NCBI GenBank assembly: GCA_039881045.1 | Contig: JAYWVB010000004.1 | Span: 372,001-436,000 of the forward strand | Reading direction: 5' to 3' | DNA from: Chaetomium olivaceum | Taxonomy: Eukaryota; Ascomycota; Sordariomycetes; Sordariales; Chaetomiaceae | Length of the DNA stretch: 64,000 bases | In this document: positions 45,373 to 57,061 of the stretch, one piece after another | Layout: every line of letters begins with the position of its first letter | Numbering within the stretch: the stretch's first letter is position 1 | The notes under the pieces: generated by a model | What the model saw: the letters and a program-made list of their open reading frames with translations, nothing else | The model's database searches: none | Told to the model about the DNA's origin: nothing | Made by a program: the position numbers and the translations under genes

Positions 45373-46429
45373 GGAAGGCTTAGAGGCGGCGTAGGAAGGC
45401 GAATGGATAGAAGGAGAGCTGATGGTCGTTTTTATGCCTTGTAGGATATGGCGAGCTGGGGAAAGCGAACGGTCCCCATTTTATGGATTTGGTCTAAAGA
45501 GTTGGCATCTCTGGGAGGTTGGGCGTGAGTTTTGAGCGGGCGCATATAGATTGGGATCCTCCGTCGGGGCATGCAGAGGTTTGTGCCGTAATATATTGGG
45601 GACAGTTCAGCATAGTTTCGGAAGTGGCATCTTGGGGTAGCGAGATACAATGGATATCAAGAATTGGCTTCGTTAGAGAACCACAAGGTAGAGCAAGATA
45701 ATTGAGCTAGTTTCTATTGATATCCTGTTTTTACTCGTCGGTTGAGGGTAGGCTAGAACAGGAGGGTTTTGGAAGCAACCCTGTATGCAAGCTAATATCA
45801 ACCACCGAGTTTTTGTTCTATTGTAGCTGCTAACTCGCGAGAACTACACTCGAGTCGCCTATTTCCCCCCCTCGTTGCCCGGGTATCAACCCTTCTGTTG
45901 TTACCCCTGAACTTTGCATGTTGGAGCCAGCCATTCCGGATGTGTGCAACGAGGCATTTCACCAACAAATAACTTTACCTAGACCTCTCCAGCCCAAAAC
46001 TAATTGACGGGTTCCCCCACGAAGGGGCTTCCTAAATTTAATCTCTGGTCCCGGCAATTACCTTCTCTTTGTGACTACTTGACGGTTCGCTTTGCGGTGT
46101 CGATGATGGGCGGCTGAAGCTGTTGTCCGGAACTGCAGTCAACTCGGCTTCGTTCAACCAATCACGCTCCTTATAACACCACCGTTGTGGGGTAAAACTA
46201 CTCCGATAGCCAATTGGCGCCGGCCGTCCGGGACCCAGTAAAAATTTGGCGATATTCTAGATGTTCCTAGAAGCTCTCCGGATCGTGATCCGCTTTCTTA
46301 CCGATTGAAAACGGAGCTTCCTCACCTGCCAGCGTCCTTTCCCGACTTCTCTACCACCAGACCCTCACCTTCTTGAATCAACGAAATACATTTGGTTGTA
46401 CTCCGTAGTCAACACCCAACTTCTTCACA
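45373..46429. other. Intergenic, Hsp10 promoter side
   Basis: Kinase 3' UTR then the Hsp10 upstream region, which includes a CCAAT box near 46210 and TTC/GAA blocks near 46255-46274. No gene was seen. Confidence 0.5.
46255..46275 (+). promoter_or_regulatory. Imperfect heat-shock-element-like TTC/GAA cluster
   Basis: Alternating TTC and GA(A) blocks (TTCTAGATGTTCCTAGAAG) about 175 bp before the Hsp10 start codon. Spacing departs by one base from the ideal 5-bp period, so this is only suggestive of Hsf1 control, which would suit a chaperonin gene. Confidence 0.35.
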
Positions 46430-47031
46430 ATGGTGAGTGGACCCTTTCCTGCTACCCGATGACGCTGCCCGGAGCTCTAGCGGGGCTCTCGGCTTGACGG
46501 CGTCGAGGTTCGAAACGCATCAATGCGGCCAGAACCCCTCTCCATCCGGCCAACCGCAAACATACTGACTTTACCCACCACAGGCCACCTCGCTCCGCAG
46601 CATCAAGGCACTCGTGCCGCTCCTCGACCGCGTTCTCGTGCAGCGTGTCAAGGCCGAGGCCAAAACCGCCAGCGGCATCTTCCTCCCCGAGTCGAGCGTC
46701 AAGGAGCTCAATGAGGCCAAGGTTCTTGCCGTCGGCCCCGGTGCCCTCGACCGTGACGGCAAGCGCGTCCCTATGGGCGTGAACGCCGGCGACAAGGTCC
46801 TCATTCCTCAGGTATGTGGATACACCGGATAATCCAAAGGGGCATGGTTGTTGTTGCGGCAAAGGTGCTGACACGGCATACAGTACGGCGGCTCGCCCGT
46901 CAAGGTTGGCGAGGAGGAGTACCACCTCTTCCGGGACAGCGAGTAAGTCTTTTCACAGTGCACCGTTGTGCGAGGGGCGGCTAAGGACTGACACGACCCC
47001 TTACAGGATCCTAGCCAAGATCAATGAGTAA
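46430..47031 (+). CDS. HSP10: Mitochondrial co-chaperonin Hsp10 (GroES homologue)
   Basis: Heptameric lid of the Hsp60 chaperonin in the mitochondrial matrix. Four coding exons, 46430-46432, 46584-46811, 46884-46942 and 47007-47031, give 104 residues. The first coding exon is the start codon alone, followed directly by GTGAGT, and the last exon encodes only the C-terminal ILAKINE. Sequence: SLRSIKALVPLLDRVLVQRVKAEAKTASGIFLPE, the GroES signature with the mobile loop, VKELNEAKVLAVGPGALDRDGK and GDKVLIPQYGGSPVKV. Length and content are standard. No cleavable presequence is needed for Hsp10; the N-terminus itself targets it. Intact. Confidence 0.95.
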
Positions 47032-48637
47032 AGGAAAAGGATCGAAAAAGATACCCACGACGAAACGAATGTGTACCATATAATGTATCAAATACACCAA
47101 ACCTGTACGACATCTCAAGAGGCGAATAGTCGACGGCTGCATTCAACGGCGTATTACTGGTGACCTTGGCAGTTTCGCAGATCGAATAGGTGGTTCGGAT
47201 GCATCCCCTTGGTGTGGCATGGTGCCAGACCGAAGCAATAGAACCTCTCCACTCCTGCCATTTCTCCATTTGGCTGCGTGGTTCTGCTGAGTTGGTGCGT
47301 GCTGCAGTTCTACCAGACAATCCAGCTAATGTCTGTCGCTGTCACAGTCTCAGCCCGCGGTGTGTTCGTGATTTGGATCGTGCGAGGCCGGGGGGAGAGT
47401 GTGTGGTTTGGAACCCTCTGCGCCTTTCGGGTGCCGTTGCCAAGGACACTGTGCCCGGTCTTACTGACTGCGCCTTTTGCTTTGCTTTGCTGGCGAACAG
47501 TTGGTCGTCTTGAACAGTGCCAAACATGACGAACTCACTTACCAGTAGCACCATGATATGAAGCCTAGAGCTGCAGAGCTGCAGCAAGCGGGCTCCTATC
47601 TTTGCTCTTCAAATTCCAGTACCTGAGCTCATGATGGTGACACTGAGGTATTGCCTGTCAGATGTCTTGCATGACAGCTCCCGGCAATTAGCAGCAAACT
47701 GTTTCGTTTCAAACCACCTCCGATGTTGACAAACGGTGAAGCCCCTGACTCGCTTTCTAACCGCCGACCTCACCTCCCGCGCGAAAGGGTGAGGCGGCAA
47801 GCGGCAAACCACCCGGCATGTTCGATGATCCACTTGCATGGCACCCCTGGGTTCATCTTCCCGAGTTGCAAGAACGGGTCCGACCCGGCCAAAAGGGAGG
47901 TCGCGCCGACTGTGTCAGGCCCCCTTTGTAATACGTTACACACACCGCGCGGCAAACTCCTTTATCTCAAACTAACATGCAGGGCAAACTGGCCGGGTGC
48001 TGTCATCTATTAATTCCTCGGCCACTAAGATCTCCCCGATCATCTGGGGGATATCCGGGGAATGCGGCACAGATGATAACCCCTTGCAGGGTGTATCGCG
48101 GGGTGGAAAGTGTGTAGTTGGAAATATACTTTGTCTTTGTGACTGATCAGTTTTGTTTTCTCTTCTCAATCTGTCTTGTTTCAGTTTGGGACTGGATCGA
48201 GGAATGCATACTCGCTGTTTGCTCTCAAGGTCAGCATCTCCCCCCCTTTTCAGTACCCTCCTTCCGTTCTGTTCCGGGTGCTTGGGATTGGTCTCTCGTC
48301 TTCGGGCCCCTTTTCAGTTTCACTACCCTCCTCACATAAGAGATCAGAGGTGATCTCCATCCTAAACTCTGTTTACTTAAACTGACCTTGGTTTACAGGG
48401 CTCCACAACGCTCTCTCTTTCAGTTTCATCAGCTTTAAATGCCAGCCACTCCTTCGAATTCCTTCGTGGAACCCACCTTTGGATACCCCCATTTCTTCAT
48501 TTCCGTGTCTTTCAGAAAGAAAATATAAAATTTTCTCTGGCAGACGGCTATTCCTTCGTTCAAACAGAAGGACCTCTTTACTTTCACTGTTCTTTTTTGC
48601 ACTCAAGGGCTGGCCGGTGCCATCCGTGTGATCCACG
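47032..48637. other. Intergenic, no gene seen
   Basis: About 1.6 kb between Hsp10 and the AA9 gene (both +). Pyrimidine-rich stretches occur near 48130-48330, shortly before the AA9 start. No conserved frame was recognised. Confidence 0.5.
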
Positions 48638-49802
48638 ATGCACTCCCCTTTTCCTTTCGCTCTCGTTCTGGCAACCAACTTCATCTCCTTTTCAGCAGCG
48701 CATACTACCTTCACCACGCTCTTCATCAATGATGTAAACCAGGGTGATGGCACCTGCATCCGCATGGCGAAGGAGGGCAATGTTGCCAGTTTCCCTCTTA
48801 CAGGCGGGCTCGACTCCGAAGACATGGCTTGTGGTAAGTGACGGACCTTTACTTCCGGTTTTCTTCTCGGCATCTGACTCAAATTCTTAGGACTGGACGG
48901 GCAAAACGCCGTAGCTTTCTCGTGTCCGGCCCCGGCTGGCGCCAAGCTGACCCTCGAGTTTCGCGAGTGGGCCGACGCAGCGCAGCCCGGGTCCATCGAC
49001 CCGTCCCATGTCGGGCCCATGGCCATCTACCTCAAACAGGTTTCCGACATGCAATCCGACCCAGCCGCCGGAGGGCTGGTTTAAGATCTGGGACGAGGGG
49101 TTCGACACGAAGGCCGGGAAATGGGCCACGGAGAAGCTTATCGACAACAACGGCCTACTAAGCATCAACCTGCCGTCCGGCTTACCCACGGGCTCCTACC
49201 TCGCCCGGCACGAGATCATCACCCTACAAAACGTTACCAATGAAAAGACCGACGCCCAGTTCTACGTCGGCTGCGCCCAGCTCGCCGTCGAGGGCACCTC
49301 GGACTCGCCCATCCCCTCGGACAAGACCGTCTCCATCCCCGGCCACATCAGCGGCCCGGACGACCCGGGCCTGACCTTCAACGTCTACCAGGACGACGCA
49401 TCCACCTACAAGGTCGTCGGCCCAGCAATCTTCGTCCCCGCCTCTGGCGGCAGCAGCAAAACCCGGCGGCAGCAATCCCCCGCCCCAGGCCTCGTCCCAG
49501 ACGACTGCATCCTCAAGAACGCCAACTGGTGCGCGACCGCCCTGCCCGCGTACAGCGACGAGAAGAGCTGCTGGGCGTCGGCAGACAACTGCTGGAAGCA
49601 GCTGGACGAGTGCTACGACAGCGCGCCGCCGTCGGGCAGCAAGGGGTGCAAGGCGTGGGAGGAAAAGATGTGCACCGTCGTCTCCGACGGGTGTGGGTCG
49701 GGGAGTGTGCAAGGGCCGCCCAAGGCGGACGGGCTGGGTGACGATGTCAATGCGCCGATTCCGGGGGGGAAGTTGCCGGATGCGGTGAATGCGGGGCAGT
49801 AA
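48638..49802 (+). pseudogene. AA9 lytic polysaccharide monooxygenase with C-terminal Cys-rich module; frameshifted
   Basis: Secreted copper enzyme that oxidatively cleaves cellulose or related glycans. Exon 1 (48638-48833) encodes a 21-residue signal peptide followed by His (SAA/HTTFTTLF), the copper-binding N-terminal His. Exon 2 starts at 48891 (donor GTAAGT). Other AA9 marks: the second copper His in LARHEIITL, the QFYVGCAQL segment with the axial Tyr, and KTVSIPGHISGPDDPGLTFNVY. A Cys-rich domain (about 60 residues, DDCILKNANWC through VSDGCGS) follows, as in a subset of fungal AA9 enzymes. The frame breaks at the GGG at 49073-49075: upstream it would stop at GTT TAA, downstream it continues GWFKIWDEGFD. 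Dropping one base gives 368 residues. After the stop at 49800-49802 the same frame stays open for 45 more codons (Gly/Ala/Ser-rich, ending RGLPSAP). It is either a decaying gene or a sequence error. Confidence 0.82.
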
Positions 49803-50476
49803 GGGACGGGGAGCGGCGGTGGTGGTGGTGCTGCTGAATCGTCGCCGACGCCGGTTTCTGCGGCTGCTGGTGCGGCTGAGACTTCGGGATCCAAGGGTGG
49901 GAATAGGGTGCGGCGCCGGGGTTTGCCGAGTGCTCCCTGACAGTAGCGGCGAGATGATCCGTTTCTTTTCTTTTGGGCTGGGTTTGTGGTGATGACGGCC
50001 CGGTCGTCGGTTCAATTCTTAAGGTAGGAAGCATGTCCTGACATTGCTTCTCGCTCCTGATATGGGCTCGGTCCCTCAACTTGTTCTCTTCTTCCCCTTT
50101 TACTCTAACGGCGTTTGTGATATTTACGAGCGGTTGATAATAGCAATAAACGTAAATTACTGTGCTATACCTGTGATTGCTTAGCCAACAATATTGAGTC
50201 GGACCACGAATCATGTTCGCTAGCTTCGGGGTTGCCAAGGGGGTTTTGTGAGAAGTTGGCCGTTTACTTTACAAATTAGGAAAGTTGTTTAGAGCTTCTT
50301 CAGGAGCAATAGCATAGTACGAGGCTAGTATATTTAACGGTAACAATATATTCAACTCTGCTGCTTCTTTTTTTCTTTGATGAAGCAGCATGACACAGTC
50401 ACGTACTTCTACGTAACCTCGGTATAGTCAATATCAATCTCAACCCAAGTTTCGAAAACCCTAGGAAGCTTATAGT
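49803..50476. other. Intergenic, convergent 3' ends
   Basis: Between the AA9 gene (+) and the 7TM protein gene (-). The first 140 bp stay open in the AA9 frame after its stop. Beyond that only UTR-like sequence was seen. Confidence 0.5.
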
Positions 50477-52074
50477 TCATTCCCAACGACGACCATTTTG
50501 CTCTGGCATCACGGCCATTTGGATGTCGTCAAATGAAGGCTGACTGTACGATGCCTTTGGCGGAACCACTGATATAAGATCGCGTTGGGAATGGCCGGCA
50601 CCTTTTGTCTTGGCCTCCCAGGTGCGCGAGGTCTGGTCCACCTTGGACGTAGAACGCCCAGAGAAGGAGGTTGCGGAAGTGAAGGATCGGAGCTTGGAGA
50701 AAAGGGGCCCGAGGGCGTTGATAGAGAGCTTGTCGAGGATCCAAGCGCTTCGTGGAACACACGAGACCACGAATCCGATGCCGATCTCCATGTATGTCCA
50801 GAACAGGACGATGGAAACAACCCCTTTAGAGTTGAGCTGTTAGTACAGATGAGCGTGGGGGGAGCGTAGTAATCGGAGGACATACCCTGTTGGTCGAGGA
50901 TTGACAGATCGGTGGCCAAGATCCTGATGAACGGGTTTGTGGTACCTTGCATGAAGATCTGGATCCATGGAATCATTCTCAGGAGCCCAGCAATGACAGC
51001 GCTAAGCCGGAGAGGTTAGTGGTTACTCCATCCAGACGCAAATAACGTCTCCAAAGCATGGTTTCAGGGTGGCAAGGCCAGAAGACACTAACAAGAAACT
51101 GAACAGAAAGACGACAGAGGCTTGAATCTTCCTTTTTAGCTTCATATTGAGCGTGCGGATCTAGTAAATGAGAATGTTAGAGGGATTGTCACCTGGGCGA
51201 GACAAGGTATGTTCATGGATCGTGGGGAACGGCTACTCGTACGTACCATGACAAGCGGCTCAATAAAGATGGCGAGGTCGAGGGCCCAGCTGACAACAGC
51301 ACAGGCAGTCTGTAGAGCGAATGTGTCCATGCACATGGTCCGCAGCGACTCAAAGCTCTCCCAGCTCGCGGATGGCCTGGCCCCGCATGCAAAGATCTCG
51401 AGAAAGAGAAAGGCCACGGTCCAGAGGGTTACCAATGTGATGAGGATCCAATTGGAAATATCAAACGCTGTTCTCTCGGAGCGGCCTGTCGGATGTACAA
51501 GGTCAGTGAAATGTTCATTCGCACTGCTCTGGTTGTTTCCTCCGTGGACCATGTGTAAGCTGGGTATCATGATGCACTGGTCCCGTACTAACCTTTGAAC
51601 AGAGTGCGAAACAAAAACAGTAGAGTTAATTTGATGAAGCCGATGGCCAACACATGGACGATCCAGAAGGCGTATTCGAACTTGCCGAGCTTAACTTGCT
51701 CGGTGGGGGTGATGGCCGGATATGAGTGTCCGCCGATGATGTTCATCTGTGATCCGATCACTACAGCAACACCGGCCGCTACGCTTAGAAACTATGTGTC
51801 ATCTCTGTTAACAGCATTGAACAAGAAGAGAAGATTGATAGTCTAACGGTTGTCGTAACATGGAAAACATAATACTGACCGCTGCAGGTACGACAAGTAC
51901 GTCGTCGACGGCAATGCCTCGGGAGGAATGCCACCAAAACCCATGGACGCGCACTCCGAGCAGCAGGATGGCCAGGGTAGGGAAGAGGATCCCAATGGCG
52001 GTCATGCTTTCCTTATTGACATAACTTATAGCAGGCTGTGGCGGTAAGGGTGGTTGTTCTGACGGTTGCGACAT
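50477..52074 (-). CDS. Fungal rhodopsin-like 7TM integral membrane protein (SAT4/PTH11-type)
   Basis: Six exons, 52074-51880, 51791-51593, 51485-51247, 51160-51093, 51001-50886 and 50823-50477, give 387 residues with consistent phases. About seven hydrophobic segments can be seen: TAIGILFPTLAILLLGVRV; SVAAGVAVVIGSQM; YAFWIVHVLAIGFIKLTLLFLF; WILITLVTLWTVAFLFLEIFA; TACAVVSWALDLAIFIEPL; SVVFLFSFL...VIAGLLRMI; VSIVLFWTYMEIGIGFVVSCVP. The order, with the IKLTLLFLFRTLF segment in TM3, fits the large ascomycete family with a rhodopsin-like domain, to which PTH11-like receptors are related. The C-terminal ~90 residues are hydrophilic and cytoplasmic. It has no CFEM domain. Such genes often border metabolite clusters. 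Its role here is unknown. Confidence 0.82.
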
Positions 52075-53404
52075 ATTGTTGCCTACTTTCTCGACTGGCC
52101 TACGGTGCCGGTATGGGCTGGATGTCCTGGAAGAACTGAAGAAAAAGGAGTGTTAGTTTATTGACAATGGATATGTTGACATCTGTAACAAGATAGAAAC
52201 TTTGCAGGAAGGTGGCATTTCCCTACGAAACGAGTAAATCACTGACTCTCTCTCTGTAACGGTGAAAGGGTAAAGGGATGGATGGGAGTGAGAACTTGGG
52301 CGAGCTACAATTTGCGCCTATTCACTGGTAAAAGAAATTGACGTTGCAAGCGCCAGCACCTCAGGACCTTGGTTCATCTTCCGAAAAGGAGGATACCACT
52401 GTATGTAAGGCTGAGGCAGAGCAAGGTGGCGCTGTGACCCGCGGTTCACGGCACTCCTCCTTTCCTCTCCACCCATCAGATTTGTAGTGGTGGTGGTGGG
52501 ATCTTCTTTTGCGGGTTGGAAATTAACAATCAATGCTATGACCTCGAAGCTATAAAAAAAAGGTAGGGCGTTACGGGCGGGCTGCAACACCGCGCCGCGC
52601 CGTTGCTTGCGGGACGGGAAACTCGGACATGGCTTGGGGGCGTAAAACGGGTTCCTCTTTTGCCAGGTATTCCACCGCAGCTAATATCGTGTGTGTGGCA
52701 CAACATGTCACAACAGGCACGGTGATAGGCGTACCGCACATCGTCTGAGACGTGTAGGAGCTACGTAACAGTACCTGGCTGGCCAACCACGAGAGTAATC
52801 AAGATGCGACTCGGTGAGGTGCAAAGTGCTAACAAAAAGGGTGGGTAGCGCCGCGCGACGATAGGGGAGCCGGCCTCCTCCCGAGTGGGTAAACCGTCAA
52901 GCTGTATTGTAGCACAGCATTTGCACAAGGTTGAAATGACTTGCCGTCCGGCCCGTGACGCGGCTTCTCGAGGCAATTGTTGGATAGGCGCCTACCTTTG
53001 CTTACTGCAAACAATTTGGCCTCCAGGAGTTTCACGCCAAGTGTTAACTGTCTACTCTTCCCCTTTTGGTAGGCGACGCTTTGGAACTTGAAGAGGCCGG
53101 GGAGTACAGAACCTCAACCAAGCTCCTCAGCCCCCTGAGACACCTACCCATTCCGGCAACTTGAGCGGGGGTTTCTTCCTTTGCTCAGGCTGTGCCGTTG
53201 CAGTGTTTGAACGAACGCTCGGCGGACTGTTATTGTTCTGCAATTCTGGGCCACCTCGCGTTAAAGTTGGAGGCTGACCTTTTTGAAAACAAGGAGGGGA
53301 TGAAGCAGCATGGCTTAGACTCCAACTCGTGTCAAAGTCACCACCAAAAGACAAGTGAGCAAACAATGGATGGTAGCATACTTAAAACATAAATACCCTA
53401 AGTT
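52075..53404. other. Intergenic, no gene seen
   Basis: About 1.3 kb between the 7TM gene start and the first UstYa-family stop (both -). It probably holds the 7TM promoter. Low-complexity CCACCA repeats lie near 52480-52500 on the minus strand. Confidence 0.5.
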
Positions 53405-54454
53405 CTAATGCGATTCCTCCAAAGGACCGATACTTCCAGCCTGGCCCATCGGCACCAAGGTCTTAAGAAACGCATCTTTGTCACTGGCAGAAAGGGTTCT
53501 CTCGTCAGCCCATGCCTGGAGACGGCTCCAGTCTGTGCATTTCCGGGTTCTTGCCCGACTGCCCTTGATCTTTTGCGGAGTTTCCCAGAAGTATGTATTG
53601 ATAGCCACATCCGCGTTACACATGATACCCTGGCGGAGGACCTCAAGGCAGTGGCCTACGGAACACAAATCAGCATGGTTTATCATCACACAGTAGTGCT
53701 GAATGGCCGGGCTTAACATGAAGGATCACTTACTCCAGTGATGAACAGAGAAGGCATCCTCGTCTTTCTGAAGTTTAGGGTAATGTTCTGGGTATTGAGT
53801 CTGATATATCCTTTTCTAAAAGGCATCAGCAACGCAGATTCTGCCTGGTGCTAGGGAGGATGAGCGGTAGGGCAGACCTACCACGCAATGAAGCATATGA
53901 ATGGCCTCGATATAACCGACGTAGCCGCTGCCATCCCGTAATGTCACCGATGTTTTGTTCATCTTTCGCATTTCTTCTTCGGATAGTCTGATCATCGACG
54001 CTACATATACAAAGAGTCGTGTTATTCATGGCGCATCAAGGGAGCTCCGGTATTAGGATGCCACTCACATCTCAATAGCTGTGACCAAGCTTGGTCAAGT
54101 TCGGGTCGAGGTTCTCCATTGTACAGATGCTCGTAGTCGATGTCTTGGACATTGTATTGTATAGCGGGTTGTGCTGGGGCTGAGTGGTGCTATGTAAGAG
54201 GGATGACGACCCGGGAGGTTGTTTTCGTTCTACTCACACAATGTCCAGTCACTGCTCCCTGACTCAACGCGGCCATGGATTGAAATGGCGACGTGGAAGA
54301 GGATGAGGATCAGTTGAATAAACACCAGAATGCCGTGCGCTTGAAACAGTGTCTTTCGCAGTCTGGCCTTTTGGCCTCTGGGTCCGTGTCCGTGTTGGCC
54401 ATCGTCAGCCAAGAATGGCTCCTTCTCACTCTCCATTGAAGCCGTCGACGACAT
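53405..54454 (-). CDS. UstYa-family (DUF3328) oxidase, copy 1
   Basis: UstYa-family proteins are fungal membrane-anchored oxidases that cyclise or hydroxylate ribosomal and some nonribosomal peptides. Exons 54454-54238, 54179-54069, 54000-53882, 53815-53734 and 53655-53405 give 259 residues. The N-terminus (MESEKEPFLADDG, then a basic segment) precedes one membrane anchor, ILVFIQLILILFHVAIS. The second exon has the usual IQYNVQDIDYEHLYNGEPRPELDQAW. Both defining HxxHC motifs are present: IHMLHCV at the end of exon 3, and HWSHC formed across the exon 4/5 junction, followed by LEVLRQGIMCNADV. The C-terminus has KCTDWSRLQAW. Start ATG 54454 was chosen because it puts EKEPFL at the N-terminus, as in copy 2; an in-frame ATG lies 150 bp upstream. 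Splice phases are 1, 1, 0, 1. Confidence 0.9.
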
Positions 54455-55405
54455 GGGCGATGGTTTGCTAGGTACGCAAGAAGGTGTGAACTTCCTCACG
54501 TTAATCGATTCGAGAATGTCAGGTAAGCCCGGCCGTGCACCATGCTGGACAGCCTCGGAGCTGGCTTCAAGTCCCCCAGTCCGAGCTACCAACCTATTCG
54601 TCAAGTGCCGGCCCTAAGAGGATCCTCCCGAGTGACCATAAAAGCCCCGCTCAATATGTATGTGCATGTACGGCGCAGTATAAAAATACACGACGGGTAC
54701 AAATATCCATCTCCGCTCTGCAGAGATCTGCATCAACGTGTGCCACATATGCATGCGAATCCAGCCCCCAAAGTCTCAGGCGCTCGGTGCGGGTGGGTAA
54801 TGGTTGGTTGTTGATTGTTGATGGAGCTCGCTGGTTTCACTTGACGTCGGGACCGAGATGTAGAAACCTGGCGCAAGTACTGCATGCAACTATAGCCCAC
54901 CAAAGAGATGCATAAATAACTGGTACTTTGCATATGTTCCATGGGCAGTTGGCTACGAGCGTTTGTCCAACCGTCCAACTCAAGCCCTTCAGCTCAACCG
55001 GCTCGTCAGCGGTATGTTTTTAACCCACTGCGTGTGATCACAGCCCAACACGTAGGCAACATAAACCCGATTTGTCCGGATAAACAACATGCCCGACTAT
55101 GACTTTCCGAAGGAGATTACCTCTGCCGTCGTCGCACAAACCAAAAGTCAGCTTTCCACCAATATTCTTGCCAAAGGATCCACGGTACAACCCACCCGGA
55201 CAATGTTGCATTTTAAGATGTGTTGGGGACGTCGATGTTAGGTTTGATGGCAAGAAGTTTGGGGCCGCCTGTCTCGGCTCTGTTTCGGCGCGTTGGAGGG
55301 ATACTAGTAACCACAGGGACAATAAATACTTGATATTAACATGCGACATGGCTGTGTTTTGGTGCCGTGACTGGGAAGCAAAGCTGGTAGCTCAGGTACG
55401 GCCCA
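54455..55405. other. Intergenic between the two UstYa-family genes
   Basis: About 0.95 kb, promoter of copy 1 and 3' UTR of copy 2. No further exon or precursor-like repeat was seen. Confidence 0.5.
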
Positions 55406-56377
55406 TCATGGCCTCACCAGTTCATCTGTATTCGCCGCTCTTGTCTCCATCCAGACCTTCAACTTGTCCCAGTTGACACACTTTTGCACAGGCGGATCGC
55501 GGTGGGTCGGTATATCCTGTCGACGCTCACCCCAGTACACAGTGTATAGAGAGTAATCCAAGTGACAAAGAATGCCCTGGCGTATGAAGTCGAGACAGTG
55601 ATCTAAATCCCGTGTTGGTAAGGTGGGGGTTGGATGGACGAGTCTTTGAGAAACCTGACACTAACCCGCATGTGATTGGAGATATTCAAAGTTCACCCCG
55701 TGGTGGTCCAGGTCGGGGTAGAAGTGTTCACGATACAGGAACTTCTTGATTTGCTTCTGTTTCCTGTCAAAACCCCGCGACTACTCGATGGTAGAGAAGG
55801 AGGTGCGCATACCACGCAGTGGAGGTTATGGCCGACACCAAGCCCCGCGGCGTATCCGCCGCTTTTCAACGGTATCGAGTCTGAGCCCGTCAACCTGAGT
55901 TCCTCCTCAGATATCCGTATCAGGGTACCTATTATCACTCAGTTAGCCAGCCGAAGCAGATGCAGTAGAGAAATAAGACCTACCCTCCATTAACTTGTGC
56001 ATCGCCGTTTCCCACTCGGGGCCCGGATGACCCATGAAGCGAGAATCGTTGCGTACCACGCCTCGATACTCGTATTCTATGACGGCGTTGGCAGGCGCTA
56101 AGAAGACATATTAGCAACGAGATGTACCCATTGATTCTGTTAGAAAGACCGTACAGTAGGGTTCCGCGAGTTTGGGCTGGTTACTATCCGCGATCCGAGT
56201 TCTTTCCGACAAGAAGAATACTGTCCCACTTAGCAGTACACAAACTGCCAACAAAACCACGTTGGCAGCCAGCGAGATCCTCATGGAGCGGTTGTGTCCT
56301 GGCAAAACAGTGGACGCTTTGTATCCATGGCTTTCGCCATCCCCGTCCAGGAACGGTTTGTCTTCCTCGTCAAGCAT
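55406..56377 (-). CDS. UstYa-family (DUF3328) oxidase, copy 2
   Basis: Exons 56377-56155, 56097-55984, 55928-55813, 55756-55666 and 55602-55406 give 246 residues. MLDEEDKPFLDGDGE and a basic segment lead to one membrane anchor (LAANVVLLAVCVLLSGTVFF). Then come PANAVIEYEYRGVV, GHPGPEWETAMHKLMEG, IRISEEELRLTG, the first HxxHC motif (HNLHCV), KQIKKFLYREHFYPDL, and the second motif (HADHC, split by the last intron) with LDFIRQGILCHLDYSLYTVYW. The C-terminus has QKCVNWDKLKVW. Intron phases 1, 1, 0, 1 are identical to copy 1, indicating common descent. Divergent from the precursor gene, whose start lies 685 bp away, so the two may share a promoter region. Likely a peptide-modifying oxidase in the secretory pathway. 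Confidence 0.9.
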
Positions 56378-57061
56378 ACCGGCGACTTGAATGTGAATGT
56401 TGAATGAGTGGAAGGTAAGCGTGGGGTATGTGATGGGAGCTCAAGGGGACCAGAGGGGACTCGGAGTGGCTCTGATCAGATAGGCGACAAACGGCGCTCG
56501 ACTCTGCCTGCCGCGCCTCTCTCCGGCCCGGGTTTTACTGCCCGTCTACGGCGAAGGCACGACATGTAATACAACTCTGTGTTGGGGCCCAACCACGGCG
56601 AGAATTTGGATTGTCATTATGTACCACGTACGGTGCCGAGCTGGAACCACACCACGGCTCTATGCGCCCTAGAACGGCCAAGGTGACAAAAGTTCTTAGT
56701 GCAACGCTTCAGCCGTCTGCGGCCGTGTCGCCGACTGGATGTGGTGCCGGGAAAAGGCAGGCACCGGGCCAACAAGAGGGGTGTCCGAGTGATGAAGGCA
56801 CGGAATACCGGAATCTTCTTCCTCGAGCTCACCAAGTCCGTGGTGAACCCGGCTCATGATCAAACACAGCCCATCCTACTCGCATCAGTACGGTTCTGAT
56901 GCCGATACCCCGATAGGCTGCGCCAGGTAGACAGATAAAGACTGGCCTCCTCTCCCTTTGATTCCGTTCGGGGCTAGAACTAACTGATCAACTTTTTTTT
57001 TTGTTTTGATCAAGACATTCAACCCATACCACCTCATTGTTGTAAAGCCCGTCCTGCCAAA
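56378..57061. promoter_or_regulatory. Divergent promoter region, UstYa copy 2 / precursor peptide
   Basis: About 0.68 kb between the start codons of the second UstYa-family gene (-) and the repeat-containing precursor (+). A T-rich tract lies at 56992-57007 shortly before the precursor start. No gene was seen. Confidence 0.5.

Noticed and set aside
49025..49080. Intron in the AA9 gene explaining its frame break
   Set aside because: The only donor-acceptor pair would give an intron of about 34 bases and would remove a conserved segment.
49224..50015. 263-codon frame antisense to the AA9 gene
   Set aside because: Arg/His/Pro-rich shadow frame. The sense strand has the signal peptide, copper His and Cys module.
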